Positions 49,068-58,554 of a stretch of DNA of 64,000 nt are shown here, piece after piece. Source of the DNA: a virus. The stretch spans positions 1 to 64,000 of the IMG/VR virus record IMGVR_UViG_3300033064_003894; one strand, written 5' to 3'. A model generated the notes under the pieces. The model saw only the letters and a program-made list of their open reading frames with translations, was not told the origin of the DNA and made no database searches. The position numbers and the translations under genes were made by a program. Each line of letters starts with the position of its first letter. Position 1 is the first letter of the stretch.

Positions 49068-49606
49068 CTAAATTAAAAACACTTTCTAAGCGCTTCTGGG
49101 AAATAGATCAATACATGTCAAATGCTTGCCCATTCCTTAAACATGAACTTGATTTACTATCTCCAGGCTGGGACGATTTTGTGTGTGAGCTTTATAAAGA
49201 AAAATCAGTTGTTGACGGGCTAAAAACTAATGATGGGTTTAACGTAAAGATGTCTCCGTATAACTCATGGAAGTATAAAAGCAAACATGCTTCTGTAGAG
49301 TCTAATGTGTTTATGCTGTGCAGCGTTGGCCTTCTCGGTATCAATGAAGACGATTTTTGTAAAAAAAAAGAATGGGTTCTTTATTTGTTAAATGATGACT
49401 TCTTGCTCGCTAAGGGATATTTTGATATATTGAATAGCGGGGCAAGAAAGGCTAGCGGTGTTTTACTTCTAAAATGGATTCACGAATACTTTAAAAATGG
49501 CTTCACCAATCATAAAGTGGTATGTGGAGACGGCTGGGAAGACGTCGTCACTTTTGGCGTCCCCTCAGAACTGGGCAGAGATATCTTCGACTTCTGGGAC
49601 AGCTAG
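49064..49606 (+). CDS. hypothetical protein
   Basis: 180 aa (MTKLKTLSKRFWEIDQYMSN). Helical with several Trp and Cys. Its last 110 nt overlap the start of the next gene in the +1 frame. Likely part of the virion gene cluster. No family recognised. Confidence 0.5.
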   Translation: MTKLKTLSKRFWEIDQYMSNACPFLKHELDLLSPGWDDFVCELYKEKSVVDGLKTNDGFNVKMSPYNSWKYKSKHASVESNVFMLCSVGLLGINEDDFCKKKEWVLYLLNDDFLLAKGYFDILNSGARKASGVLLLKWIHEYFKNGFTNHKVVCGDGWEDVVTFGVPSELGRDIFDFWDS

Positions 49607-50279
49607 CCAGATATACTTTGCGTCTGCAGAGTATACAGAGGGTAAACTCTACCCAATGGAGAAATCACCTAATATTGTGATTGCCCCTGAGGCCCTTTAT
49701 ATAAAGAATAAGCCTGGAACATCAGAAGAGAAGTTTGTAAAAATAAACAATTGGGGTAAAGGTTCACCTGAAGGACTGTATAACTTTTGTATTAAATTTG
49801 AGAGCCCGAAAGACGTATTAGGTTATTACGATCCAGTGTCAATGCTAGGATATCCTAGAATAGAAGCATATGATTCTCAATATTCATTAGATATATACCA
49901 AACTCCAACCAAAGAGCTCTTAGTTGGGACAAAGACGGAATCTTTGCCTCTACTAAGAGCTATCGATTTGACTGAGGAGGCCGCAGGCCTTGTTGATTCT
50001 GGAGGATGGCCTCCAGATAATTGGTGGTTTAATGCTACATATGGATCAGGAGTTGGAAGGATAAAAGCATTAAGCGGAACATCTAGTTATTTGGAGTGCA
50101 GCTCTATTATTAAGCCTGCCGGAGGATACGTGTACCTTCCAGGAAACTCTTCTGCATATGTTGGTCAGTCTTACAGCGAGGCATTCTATTTCTCTGTTTG
50201 TGCCGTAATACCACCAGACAGCTACAGGGGTATGATCGGTCACGATATTATTTTGACATGCAGATCCCACTTCATTTAG
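49497..50279 (+). CDS. beta-rich structural protein
   Basis: 260 aa (MASPIIKWYVETAGKTSSLL). The sequence has the Gly/Ser/Tyr-rich strands of a virion or baseplate protein, with EEKFVKINNWGKGSPEGLYN and WWFNATYGSGVGRIKALSGT. The first 110 nt overlap 49064-49606 and the last 8 nt the convergent 50272-51423 gene. No Shine-Dalgarno is visible. Confidence 0.55.
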   Translation: MASPIIKWYVETAGKTSSLLASPQNWAEISSTSGTASQIYFASAEYTEGKLYPMEKSPNIVIAPEALYIKNKPGTSEEKFVKINNWGKGSPEGLYNFCIKFESPKDVLGYYDPVSMLGYPRIEAYDSQYSLDIYQTPTKELLVGTKTESLPLLRAIDLTEEAAGLVDSGGWPPDNWWFNATYGSGVGRIKALSGTSSYLECSSIIKPAGGYVYLPGNSSAYVGQSYSEAFYFSVCAVIPPDSYRGMIGHDIILTCRSHFI

Positions 50280-51423
50280 AGCAATTCAGGAAAACATCCT
50301 GAAGATCAGCCAAAGTGAGAATCTCTGAAATTGTAGTTCTTGCTGGATATACTTTGTAGTGATCGTTACCTGCCATTATTGATAGGTTAACAACTCCGCC
50401 AGATCTATTGCTTTGCAGGCCAGTTATAAATCCGTATTTCGCTACTAGCACTGCAGGAACAGTCATTTGGCTAAATATGTCATTTGGCGTGTATGCCTTC
50501 TTATACAGTGAGGTGTCAGAATGAAGCCTAGTTGATTTTGAAATACGTAAGTTTTGATTTACCTTCGACAGATGAGACATGAACCCAAAGGTGTCTATTT
50601 CTGATACAGTTGAAGTTGAATCTCTTATAATATCAGAATAGTCCGTTCCCATACACGGAATAATTGCCTCTGTTATGCTGGAATTGTAAAGAATTTCTTT
50701 TATCATAAGCTCAGCATACTCTTTATGAGTGTATGTATAGAGATAACGATTCATAATGTTTGACGACGGAAGAGACTCTATGCTCTTATTGTTTGAAGTA
50801 ATAGAAGTAAATGGTGACAGAATGTGAATAGCCACTCTTGAAACAAAAGAAGAGTCTTTCTCTGAGGCAAGCTCATTTACCACTTTACTGATAACTCCAT
50901 TCTTTCCTGCCTTCAAGTCTCTAAGGAAGTTTGGAACTCTATCGCTACTATCCTTTCCAGACTTCTTCCACTCTTTACCGTCTTCAGAAATCCTTCTGCA
51001 CACGTTCTCAATAATCTTGCATATGCCTGTTCCGTTTAGGTGTGATGCGTATATTTTTCCTGAAACGTTTAAATAGCATAGCATGTGTCCTGAACCGTCA
51101 TCAATCATTGCTCCTATGGCAGACAGCTCGTTTCTTCTTTGTTCGACTATCCCCATATGTTCGTCTACATCATTTGAGTACAAAGGGTATCCAACTATGG
51201 ATGGACCATCCTCAGTAATTGAAGTCATAATCATCCTCTGAAGCTCATCTGGAAGATTCTTAATGCTTCCGTATATATTCCCTCCTACTGCTATAGTTGA
51301 GTGTGATCTGTGAATTAACGAAATATGAGGCTTTATTCCAGTCTGGTCAGACACTGCCCTAACAAAATCTGTAATTTCTAAATCATCTGACAAATTAATG
51401 ATTTGTTGTTCTTCTCCTATCAT
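50272..51423 (-). CDS. hypothetical protein
   Basis: 383 aa (MIGEEQQIINLSDDLEITDF). Alpha/beta N-terminal domain with HSTIAVGGNIYGSIKNLPDE, a helical middle and a beta-rich end (NLSIMAGNDHYKVYPARTT). Monocistronic, with a promoter 6 nt before the ATG. No family recognised despite good length. Confidence 0.55.
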   Translation of the reverse strand: MIGEEQQIINLSDDLEITDFVRAVSDQTGIKPHISLIHRSHSTIAVGGNIYGSIKNLPDELQRMIMTSITEDGPSIVGYPLYSNDVDEHMGIVEQRRNELSAIGAMIDDGSGHMLCYLNVSGKIYASHLNGTGICKIIENVCRRISEDGKEWKKSGKDSSDRVPNFLRDLKAGKNGVISKVVNELASEKDSSFVSRVAIHILSPFTSITSNNKSIESLPSSNIMNRYLYTYTHKEYAELMIKEILYNSSITEAIIPCMGTDYSDIIRDSTSTVSEIDTFGFMSHLSKVNQNLRISKSTRLHSDTSLYKKAYTPNDIFSQMTVPAVLVAKYGFITGLQSNRSGGVVNLSIMAGNDHYKVYPARTTISEILTLADLQDVFLNCSK

Positions 51424-51425
51424 AC

Positions 51426-51437
51426 TATAATTATCCC
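51426..51437. promoter_or_regulatory. overlapping divergent -10 elements
   Basis: GGGATAAT leftward (51437-51430) lies 6 nt before the ATG at 51423. TATAAT rightward (51426-51431) lies 12 nt before the ATG at 51444. The two elements overlap. Confidence 0.5.
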
Positions 51438-51443
51438 GTAAAG

Positions 51444-51749
51444 ATGGAAAGTTTTGACAGAATATCGTTCGAAAATGAAAAGGGTCTCATTGTAATCAAA
51501 GATGCCTTCTTTGAAGATCTTGGAATAGCCGTTGATCTGACGGATGAAAGTATAGACATGGTTGGATATAAAAAAGACATTATGTCTGCGATGTCAAATG
51601 AGTATAATATTACATGCGTATATCTAATACACCGCAAAAATGGTATTTGGCACTGCGCAGAATCTAGAGATGACGAGAACCTAAAGTTCAAGATAATAAC
51701 AAATGAAGAGGTTTCTAATATGGAACCAGTCTTTTGGATAAAAAAATGA
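51444..51749 (+). CDS. small hypothetical protein
   Basis: 101 aa (MESFDRISFENEKGLIVIKD). Alpha/beta, acidic, with a CVYLIHRKNGIWHCAESRDD strand pair. It overlaps the next start as ATGA. First gene of the unit leading to the 694-aa... 52081-54135 tail protein. Function unknown. Confidence 0.55.
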   Translation: MESFDRISFENEKGLIVIKDAFFEDLGIAVDLTDESIDMVGYKKDIMSAMSNEYNITCVYLIHRKNGIWHCAESRDDENLKFKIITNEEVSNMEPVFWIKK

Positions 51750-52078
51750 GAACAGTAACAGGCACACTTCTATCGGCTTCTGGTTCCCCAATACAGGACA
51801 CAGCAATACTCTTCAGGCCTATGGCTGTATATGCCTACACAACAGCAGGAGAGTATATTAGTACAGCTCCTATCGCTGTATCAACAACTGTAGGAGGAAC
51901 ATTTTCTGTTAATTTGTACGCAACCGAAGATTTTTCTACTACTACAAGCAAGTTCCTGTACTGCTCAATGGGGTATAGAATTGAGATACCAAGCCTTGGG
52001 TTAGTTAGAAATGTTCAAGTTCCTTACGGTGATGGATCTGATATTTCATGGGGCGATTTAACAATGAGCTTAAATTAA
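51746..52078 (+). CDS. small beta-sandwich tail protein
   Basis: 110 aa from ATG 51746 (MRTVTGTLLSASGSPIQDTA). The pattern VTGTLLxxxGxP...ILFRP and VGGTFSVNLYATED...YRIEIPSLG resembles carboxypeptidase-regulatory or Ig-like beta-sandwiches seen on phage tails. It directly precedes the large 52081-54135 protein. Confidence 0.6.
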   Translation: MRTVTGTLLSASGSPIQDTAILFRPMAVYAYTTAGEYISTAPIAVSTTVGGTFSVNLYATEDFSTTTSKFLYCSMGYRIEIPSLGLVRNVQVPYGDGSDISWGDLTMSLN

Positions 52079-52080
52079 TA

Positions 52081-54135
52081 ATGTCAAAAAAAGCATTCGA
52101 TGTAAATAATTCTGTAACTAGCAGTGAAACCATTTCGGTGTCTTCTGGAGCATTCCTAGTACAGCAAGAATATACAACTACAGGCTTTACAAGACTGTAT
52201 TTGAATGACAATGCAATAAAGGGCACAGACGTAACTGACATATCTGGATATGCCATAGGAATGTATTCTAATAGCGTTACTCCTGGGTCTAAGTTCCCAT
52301 GGAACGCATCTGATCCTGTAACAGGAAGATGCATAGAATTTAACGGAACCTCTAGTTATATAAGAGTAGACACAGTTGAAGGAATACAGGACTACAAAGA
52401 TTTCACGATAAAAGCTCTTGTATACCCAGATAGTGTCGCGTCTGAGAGTACTCTTTTTTGCTCGTCACGAGACGCCTATTCACCTTATAGATTATATATT
52501 GATAGCGGATATGTAAAGTTTCAATGGAAAGACCTTTCTGGAGTGACAACAACAAAGACTGGACACGCTATTTCTGATAATGAGCTATCCGCTCTATACC
52601 TCTCATTTGGAGAATCAGAAATAGTGTTTAAGAAGTCTGGACAGTCCGATATATCTTTTACTGGGTCTAATCACTATTTAAGACACACTAATGAGCCTAT
52701 ATATGTTGGTGGAGACGGAGACTCAAAAGACAACTATTTTGATGGCTTTCTAGGGAAGGTTCAGTATGAAAAAGTAGCACTAGGATCAACCACTAGCTTT
52801 ACTGTGTCTTCTCTATATGACGTATCTGTTCCGTATATAACTTCAACCGCTAGTATAGATGCAAACTATGTCCCGTATAGAGTTGATATAAGCAAATACA
52901 ATGATTCAAGAAACTGCTCATTGGCTTATCTAATATCAACTAATAGCGGATCAACATGGCTTACAAACACGTCATCATCTTGGGCGTCCACAGACGGGAT
53001 TTCCGACTACTGTGACCTAGGACACATAAATGCCATACTTGACCAGTTAACATGCGGAAGTTCTACTGAGCTTTCACTGCGCGTGTTTCTTAAATCAGAC
53101 GGGACAGATGGAGGAGGCATTCTGTCTTCATCTATTTCTTATATCTATGACAATTCCGTAACTTCATTTGACAATCCAGATGTTACTTTCGGAACCACTG
53201 AAAATATATTTAATTCTGGGTATGTTAGCTCGTCTATTCGGCCAGGAGATGTCCCAATAATATTTATTGGAGACTCCATCTCTGGCCCATTTACTACATA
53301 CTCACCATCTATTTCTTTTTCTGGATATGACGACAGAAATAGCATGATTAGGGATCTTGAGGTGTCATTCGATGGTCAGTTCTGCTCGTCTGATTTGATA
53401 ATATCCACCTCTGCTGACTCAGTAGAAAAATACTTATTCTTGAGTATTGGTGATAACGCAGGAGTCCCATACAGTGACTCTGGCGGATCAACCGTGTCAA
53501 TACGTGGACATTACGTTACAATTTCTTCATATGCAAATACTGGTGTATATGATTCTCCTACATTGTCAGTATTTGATATATCACGTGTTGACCCAATAAG
53601 TATTATTGATTCATATAAAAGCACATCATCAGGCCCAATAGAAGTGTCTCTTCCATCTGGCAGCTATAAGTTTGAATTAATACAGGAGGATGGAGGAGTA
53701 TTCACGATCTCAAAAACAATATCATCTGATGATCAGTTCAGCATAAATTCTCTTCCTCCTAAGAGGTCTTCATCTCAGCCGCTAATAAGCATAAATATTA
53801 TAGATGTAATTGTAGACCAGCTTTCATGCGTTAAAGGCGACACTCCAACGATATCTCTTTATATAGTAGATAAAAAGACAAGAATACCTAAAGACATAAC
53901 AGACTTTAATGTGTTCTTCAGACTAAAAGAGGCGTATGGAGATACCGTAATTGTTGACAGACAATGCTCAAATATACAACCATCGTACGGAAAGTGCTCC
54001 GTACAGCTAACTTCTGATGACACAAATACAAACGGAAAGTTCATTGGTGAGCTTAAATTAATAAAAATAAGCGGATCAGAGGAGGTAATCACTTCACTCC
54101 CTAGATTTATTTTTTACATAAACGACAGCTTCTAA
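52081..54135 (+). CDS. tail fibre protein with LamG-like and BppU-like domains
   Basis: 684 aa from ATG 52081 (MSKKAFDVNNSVTSSETISV). A LamG/concanavalin-like domain spans about residues 80-230 (DFTIKALVYPDSVASESTLF, FDGFLGKVQYEKVAL). Beta-sandwich repeats follow. The last 110 residues (VIVDQLSCVKGDTPTISLYI, ITDFNVFFRLKE, FIGELKLIK) match the N-terminal fold I know from BppU baseplate proteins, here placed at the C terminus. Likely a receptor-binding or baseplate protein. Confidence 0.65.
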   Translation: MSKKAFDVNNSVTSSETISVSSGAFLVQQEYTTTGFTRLYLNDNAIKGTDVTDISGYAIGMYSNSVTPGSKFPWNASDPVTGRCIEFNGTSSYIRVDTVEGIQDYKDFTIKALVYPDSVASESTLFCSSRDAYSPYRLYIDSGYVKFQWKDLSGVTTTKTGHAISDNELSALYLSFGESEIVFKKSGQSDISFTGSNHYLRHTNEPIYVGGDGDSKDNYFDGFLGKVQYEKVALGSTTSFTVSSLYDVSVPYITSTASIDANYVPYRVDISKYNDSRNCSLAYLISTNSGSTWLTNTSSSWASTDGISDYCDLGHINAILDQLTCGSSTELSLRVFLKSDGTDGGGILSSSISYIYDNSVTSFDNPDVTFGTTENIFNSGYVSSSIRPGDVPIIFIGDSISGPFTTYSPSISFSGYDDRNSMIRDLEVSFDGQFCSSDLIISTSADSVEKYLFLSIGDNAGVPYSDSGGSTVSIRGHYVTISSYANTGVYDSPTLSVFDISRVDPISIIDSYKSTSSGPIEVSLPSGSYKFELIQEDGGVFTISKTISSDDQFSINSLPPKRSSSQPLISINIIDVIVDQLSCVKGDTPTISLYIVDKKTRIPKDITDFNVFFRLKEAYGDTVIVDRQCSNIQPSYGKCSVQLTSDDTNTNGKFIGELKLIKISGSEEVITSLPRFIFYINDSF

Positions 54136-55523
54136 TTGTAATTAACTCTATATCCTGTTAAGACCTCATCGTTTAGCCTTGATGGAGTTGTAAGAAGCCA
54201 CATTATTCTTTCGAAAGGGACTTCTTTCTCAAACCCTTGGTCTGCGTTGTACCCGTCAGTAAACATTACAATTAGGTCTAATCCTCCTATCTCTCCGTTT
54301 TCGTATAATTCATTTATTCTTTTTAGTACTGGGCCGAACATTGTTCCTCCTCTACCAAAAGCTTTTTTAGGCAAATCATATTCGTCTCCAATTTCAGACT
54401 CATACTGAACATCTGTATCGAACATTATAAAATACAGTTCTGCATTATTGGTTTCACAAATTCCTTTAGCTTCAGATATAGCTCTTGTGATCTCTTCATC
54501 TGACATCGATCCGCTTGTGTCTACAGCAAACACAACGTAAGACCTGTTTGAGTACAATGATGGTAGGAAAACCTCTTGCCCTATTGATTTTCTAGATCTC
54601 TTTGACCAAGAGTAGTCTTCTTTGTCGTTTGATGCCATGCTAACCAATTTGGAGAGAGCTTCACGCCAGTCTATCTTTGCCTCATATATTTCGTTAAGTT
54701 CTTGGAAGTGAAGTCCAGGTATTATTCCAGCAGTACGCTCTCTTTCATTAGATAGAGTTGACCTCTCCATCCAATAGTTTTTCCATCTTTCTTGCTCTTC
54801 GTGACTCATTTCGTTAGTAGCAGGAAAGCTTATGTCTCCAGAATCACCGTATCTGTCCATGAAGCTCTTTGATGAAGATGACTCATGAGGACCCTTCCCG
54901 CCCTTCTTTCCATCACCTGATGAACCTTTTTGTTTGTACTTTAATTTGGAAGACTTAATTAATAGATTATACACAACTTCCGTAGTGTACGACCTCATGA
55001 ATTCTTCTTCTTTTACTACAGTGACTATCTCATTAAATTCTTTTAAACCTAGCATGTAAGGGATGCTGTAACCTAATACCTTAGAGAGTATTATATTTAT
55101 AACAATGTCTCCAGAAATATTCCATATCAAAGCATCTCTGTCATCCTTTCTTAGGGCATGAAGGTATACACAATGAAACAGCTCATGAAGCAATAGAAAC
55201 AGTATCCCCTTTGAATAATACACCTCTTTGCTATAAAAAGGACCTTTCACTTTTCCTTTTTCAGACGTATAGCAGTAATCCAGATACTTACCTAAATTAG
55301 TTATATTGAAATATATTGTTCTTTGTCCGTCCGTAAATGCAGGTGCATTTACAAACTCTTCGTGTTTAAATATTTTAACTATTTTGCAACCAAGTACAGC
55401 TGACGCCCAGTATGAATAGTTCTTTGCTAGGTAAACCCGTGCAGCTCCTAAGTATTTATTAAAGTCATCTTCTGATAAGTCTGTATTTATTAATAAAGCC
55501 TCATCTGGAATATTGACGCCCAT
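54132..55523 (-). CDS. VWA-containing putative metallopeptidase (DUF2201-like)
   Basis: 463 aa. FLLLHELFHCVYLH gives HEXXH with H113, E114 and H117. A Ser/Gly/Lys-rich linker (about 195-225) follows. A von Willebrand A domain starts at 329 with the MIDAS motif DTSGSMSDEE (D335, S337, S339), and LIVMFTDGYNAD lies further on. This is the DUF2201 architecture (peptidase-like N domain plus VWA-like C domain). It is paired with a MoxR-like ATPase, the usual genomic partner. Likely a chaperone-like complex acting on a specific substrate. Confidence 0.8.
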   Translation of the reverse strand: MGVNIPDEALLINTDLSEDDFNKYLGAARVYLAKNYSYWASAVLGCKIVKIFKHEEFVNAPAFTDGQRTIYFNITNLGKYLDYCYTSEKGKVKGPFYSKEVYYSKGILFLLLHELFHCVYLHALRKDDRDALIWNISGDIVINIILSKVLGYSIPYMLGLKEFNEIVTVVKEEEFMRSYTTEVVYNLLIKSSKLKYKQKGSSGDGKKGGKGPHESSSSKSFMDRYGDSGDISFPATNEMSHEEQERWKNYWMERSTLSNERERTAGIIPGLHFQELNEIYEAKIDWREALSKLVSMASNDKEDYSWSKRSRKSIGQEVFLPSLYSNRSYVVFAVDTSGSMSDEEITRAISEAKGICETNNAELYFIMFDTDVQYESEIGDEYDLPKKAFGRGGTMFGPVLKRINELYENGEIGGLDLIVMFTDGYNADQGFEKEVPFERIMWLLTTPSRLNDEVLTGYRVNYN

Positions 55524-56567
55524 TTACAAAACACTCCTCTCCATGTCCTGAGCTATGCCAAACTCTTTGGCGGTTTTAAGGTAATCCACTATTTTTCTAG
55601 TAATTATATGCCTCTTTCCTTTTATATCCCTAGCTGACCTTATAACAAAAGCTATAAGCTCTTTAGGTGCGTCAGCCAGCAACACAACGTTTTCAAATGC
55701 AGAAATGTCTTCTTGTTTTCTTCCTACAACCTCTACTACATTCTGAAGGCAGAAGAAAATTAATGCGGCATCTTTTTGCTTGTTTACTTCTTTAATAAGT
55801 TGAGGGTTTGCCAGTATCTCTTCAGGAGGCGGAACCTTCTTTGTCAGCTTAGTGAAAGCGGAAAACCTTGCCCCATGTTCTTTCCCGACTGATCCATAAA
55901 TTGAGTTCTGCGTGCCCAAATCTTCAATGTCTTCAAATGCATTCAATACGTGACTTACAAAAGTCCACGTTCTTGGAGTAGGGTATGCATAGAAGTCCTT
56001 AACCTCTTTTGATGGGATAGAAATAAGATCTTTAGGATTTGCTGCGATGAAGCTAACAACTTCATTTCTAATGTTTGAAGTAATTGCCCAATCTATCCAC
56101 TCTCGATGATTGCACTCTACTGTATAGTGTATAAATCTGTTCTTTAAAGGAAGAGGTAGCTCGTATCCAAACATACCAGCACCCTTCTGGTTACTTGCCG
56201 CACAAACAATAGTATCTGCAGGCAGACGCAACTCTCCGCACCGCCTGTCTAGAATAAGTTGATATGCTGCAGCGAGTGTTGCATTTGTTGCGTGGTTTAG
56301 TTCATCTAAAAATAGAATTGTTTTTTCTTTAAATGATAAGAATGATGGCGGGCACCATGTAGCATGACCGTTATGAACTACAGGTAGTCCTCTAATTTCT
56401 GTAGGATCTATCTGTGAAAGTCTTATATCTTGTACGTTATATCCCATCTTTTTCCCTGCTTCCCTTACGGCATCTGACTTGCCTATCCCTGGATGCCCCC
56501 AAAATATCATAGACATAGGAAGCTTTTTTGTAATAATGCTTATCATCTCATTTGTAGTTATTGCCAT
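55524..56567 (-). CDS. MoxR-like AAA+ ATPase
   Basis: 347 aa from ATG 56567. Walker A is GHPGIGKSD (24-32), Walker B ILFLDELNHA (D88, E89), and sensor-type IVCAASNQKGAGMFG follows. It abuts the VWA-metallopeptidase start with no gap. In bacteria, MoxR ATPases work with VWA proteins to remodel or mature substrates (RavA-ViaA is an example). The pair in a phage points to assembly of a viral complex or manipulation of a host target. Confidence 0.8.
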   Translation of the reverse strand: MAITTNEMISIITKKLPMSMIFWGHPGIGKSDAVREAGKKMGYNVQDIRLSQIDPTEIRGLPVVHNGHATWCPPSFLSFKEKTILFLDELNHATNATLAAAYQLILDRRCGELRLPADTIVCAASNQKGAGMFGYELPLPLKNRFIHYTVECNHREWIDWAITSNIRNEVVSFIAANPKDLISIPSKEVKDFYAYPTPRTWTFVSHVLNAFEDIEDLGTQNSIYGSVGKEHGARFSAFTKLTKKVPPPEEILANPQLIKEVNKQKDAALIFFCLQNVVEVVGRKQEDISAFENVVLLADAPKELIAFVIRSARDIKGKRHIITRKIVDYLKTAKEFGIAQDMERSVL

Positions 56568-57274
56568 CTTTCGTCCATTTGCTGTATTCCTTTTAGTCCA
56601 ACGTCTACATGACCAGACTGACATTCACCGAGTCCGTTTTTCTTGATTATTCTTGAGAACCCTTTAAATGAACCATCTTCACTAAAAACTGTTTCACATC
56701 TAATAACAACATCTGCCCAAAAAGGGACTCTTTTATAACAGTCAATTATTCTTTCTCCTGTCCTTCCAGAAGCGAACTCATCCTTCATTTGAGCTGTTGC
56801 CACTATAATTGCATTAAGAGATCTTAATATGAACATAACCTCATCTATCATAGATGAAACCTCTGTCCACATTATAGTTGGCTCTATTTGAGAAGGGTTC
56901 TTTCTTGCGTACTCATCTTGAGCAAACTGAACCAATGTAGTAATTGAGTCAATTACAAGAGTTGGCTTTGCATATTGTTCTTTGCACCCCTCATAAGGAA
57001 TTTTAGACTTAACTGAAGTAGTGAGCGAGGCAAACTCTTTAATAACAAGTACTAGTTCTTTCCAATTTCTTGGACTATGGACTAACACGTCTTCATCATT
57101 TATATTCAATACATCATAGACCGTGGAAGCTCTTTGATCAAAGTCTATAATTACTGTTGGGCGTGTAAAATTAAATGCGTTAAATGTTTTTCCTGTTCCT
57201 GGTTCTCCATAATAAAGAATTGCTCCAGGGCAGGCTCTATCTATTTCTGCTAACTTTTTAAGTATCTTTGCCAT
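56558..57274 (-). CDS. RecA-like AAA_24 ATPase (Sak4-like)
   Basis: 238 aa. Walker A is YYGEPGTGKTFNAF (G23-T30), Walker B PTLVIDSITTLV, and NAIIVATAQMKDE fits the next strand. Length and motifs match the phage nucleotide-binding proteins known as AAA_24, which include Sak4 single-strand annealing ATPases. A role in recombination or replication is likely. It overlaps the MoxR gene by 10 nt, so all three ATPase/VWA genes form one unit. Confidence 0.75.
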   Translation of the reverse strand: MAKILKKLAEIDRACPGAILYYGEPGTGKTFNAFNFTRPTVIIDFDQRASTVYDVLNINDEDVLVHSPRNWKELVLVIKEFASLTTSVKSKIPYEGCKEQYAKPTLVIDSITTLVQFAQDEYARKNPSQIEPTIMWTEVSSMIDEVMFILRSLNAIIVATAQMKDEFASGRTGERIIDCYKRVPFWADVVIRCETVFSEDGSFKGFSRIIKKNGLGECQSGHVDVGLKGIQQMDERWQ

Positions 57275-57278
57275 CTGT

Positions 57279-57284
57279 TAGAAT
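57279..57284 (+). promoter_or_regulatory. -10 TAGAAT, leaderless class
   Basis: Six nt (GTAACG) separate TAGAAT from the GTG start at 57291. Only 16 nt lie between the two divergent genes. Confidence 0.4.
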
Positions 57285-57290
57285 GTAACG

Positions 57291-57860
57291 GTGACTTCCG
57301 TGCTTGACTTCACAGCCAAGAAGATCAAACTAATAAGGCCAACGAAGCCTGGGTTTTTGCTTCTTCAGTATGCTAATGGAGAAAAAGAGATAATAAGCGT
57401 GTTTGACGCTCCAAATCTTTCAAGTGTAATTACTGAATCTCCTGATCTCGTTGGGCACTCATTTTCTTTATGCCCTTATTGTTCTGATTTTTTGAATGAG
57501 AAATACAAGTATATATACTACGCAAAAGTAATTAAGGGTCGCGTATATTCATACAGATCAAAGGAGTTCAAAGAGATAATACTTGAACGTTCTTGTGACT
57601 CATGCAAAATATCTCTATTTGAATGGGAAATAGACTCTCCATTCATTGAGGCAGAACATATAACCTTCCTAGGTGTAAGAACCTTAATTCGTAAGGAAAT
57701 GGTAATCATGTCTCCAAATGTATGCCCAGGAGTAAGGCTTGTGGCAATTGGAAATAAGCAGCACGTTTCTACATGCGAAGAGTTCCCAAGATGTAAAAAT
57801 ACTATGGTTTGCTTGCCCGATTGGCATATTACTATAAATAAGAGTAAAATAACTATATAG
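57291..57860 (+). CDS. hypothetical protein with zinc-binding cysteines
   Basis: 189 aa from GTG 57291. CPYC (about residues 61-64) and CDSC (about 101-104) likely bind zinc between two beta-rich parts; two further Cys groups lie near the C terminus (STCEEFPRCKNTMVCLPDW). Divergent from the RecA-like gene. No family recognised. Confidence 0.55.
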   Translation: MTSVLDFTAKKIKLIRPTKPGFLLLQYANGEKEIISVFDAPNLSSVITESPDLVGHSFSLCPYCSDFLNEKYKYIYYAKVIKGRVYSYRSKEFKEIILERSCDSCKISLFEWEIDSPFIEAEHITFLGVRTLIRKEMVIMSPNVCPGVRLVAIGNKQHVSTCEEFPRCKNTMVCLPDWHITINKSKITI

Positions 57861-57897
57861 TCGGTAATAAAATAATCATACTGTTTTTTCTGATATC

Positions 57898-58554
57898 TTG
57901 AAAAACCTTATAGAAAAATTAGGCAGGTGCAGAAGGTGCCAGGCACTAGCGATTGATGGCCAGACAGCCTGCTCTGATTGTGCCAAAAATAAAAGAGCTG
58001 AAATGAAGTCTCTTAATAAAGAAAGAAAAGAAAATGGATTATGCACTTCATGTGGGGGCATTATAAACTCTTATTTCATTACATGTAAAAAATGCAGAGA
58101 TAAAAGCTTACAATGGAGGAGATCAAGAATCGCCAAAGGACTTTGCTATACTTGTGTGAAAAACACTCCAGTATACTGTAAAAGGCAATGTTCTTCTTGT
58201 ATCGAATCTAGAATCAGTAAAGAGTTAACTCCATCTGGTAGATATAGGAAAGCCGTAACTCAAGCAAAAGTTCGTGCAAAAAGTAGGAATATTTTGTTTG
58301 AAAATGAGATAATTTTATTTTTTACAAATAATCCACCGATGTATTGTCTTTGTTGTTGAGTTGAGTTTGATTTTTCTCTTGGTAATGGAGGCTCTAATAA
58401 AAATAAAAGCCCTTCTCTTGATAGAGTAGATAATTCTAAAGGATATACCGTAGATAATGTAAAGGCTATTTGTTTTAAGTGCAATACAAGAAAAAATAAT
58501 ATGTCTATAAAAGACGTTGAAGATCTCTTGAATTATATGAAACTTAATACATAA
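57898..58554 (+). pseudogene. HNH-type endonuclease with multi-CxxC N terminus, interrupted by in-frame TGA
   Basis: The frame starts at TTG 57898 and runs 153 codons to a TGA at 58357-58359, then stays open in the same frame to TAA at 58552. Before the stop lie seven paired Cys groups (CRRC, CSDC, CTSCGG, CKKC, CYTC, CSSC, CLCC). After it come SPSLDRVDNSKGYTVDNVKA, ICFKCNTRKNN and a terminal helix, the signature of phage HNH homing-type nucleases. The TGA falls where CxxCG usually has Gly, so a single GGA-to-TGA change would explain it. Readthrough cannot be excluded. Confidence 0.7.

Noticed and set aside
49480-49610. Programmed frameshift joining 49064-49606 to 49497-50279
   Set aside because: The second frame is +1, and the only slippery-looking run (TTTAAAA) is not in phase for a -1 slip. 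The second protein also has a plausible Met start.
58357-58359. Genome-wide TGA reassignment
   Set aside because: Many genes here end in TGA at well-coupled ATGA overlaps, so TGA is a functional stop. Only this one gene has an internal TGA.
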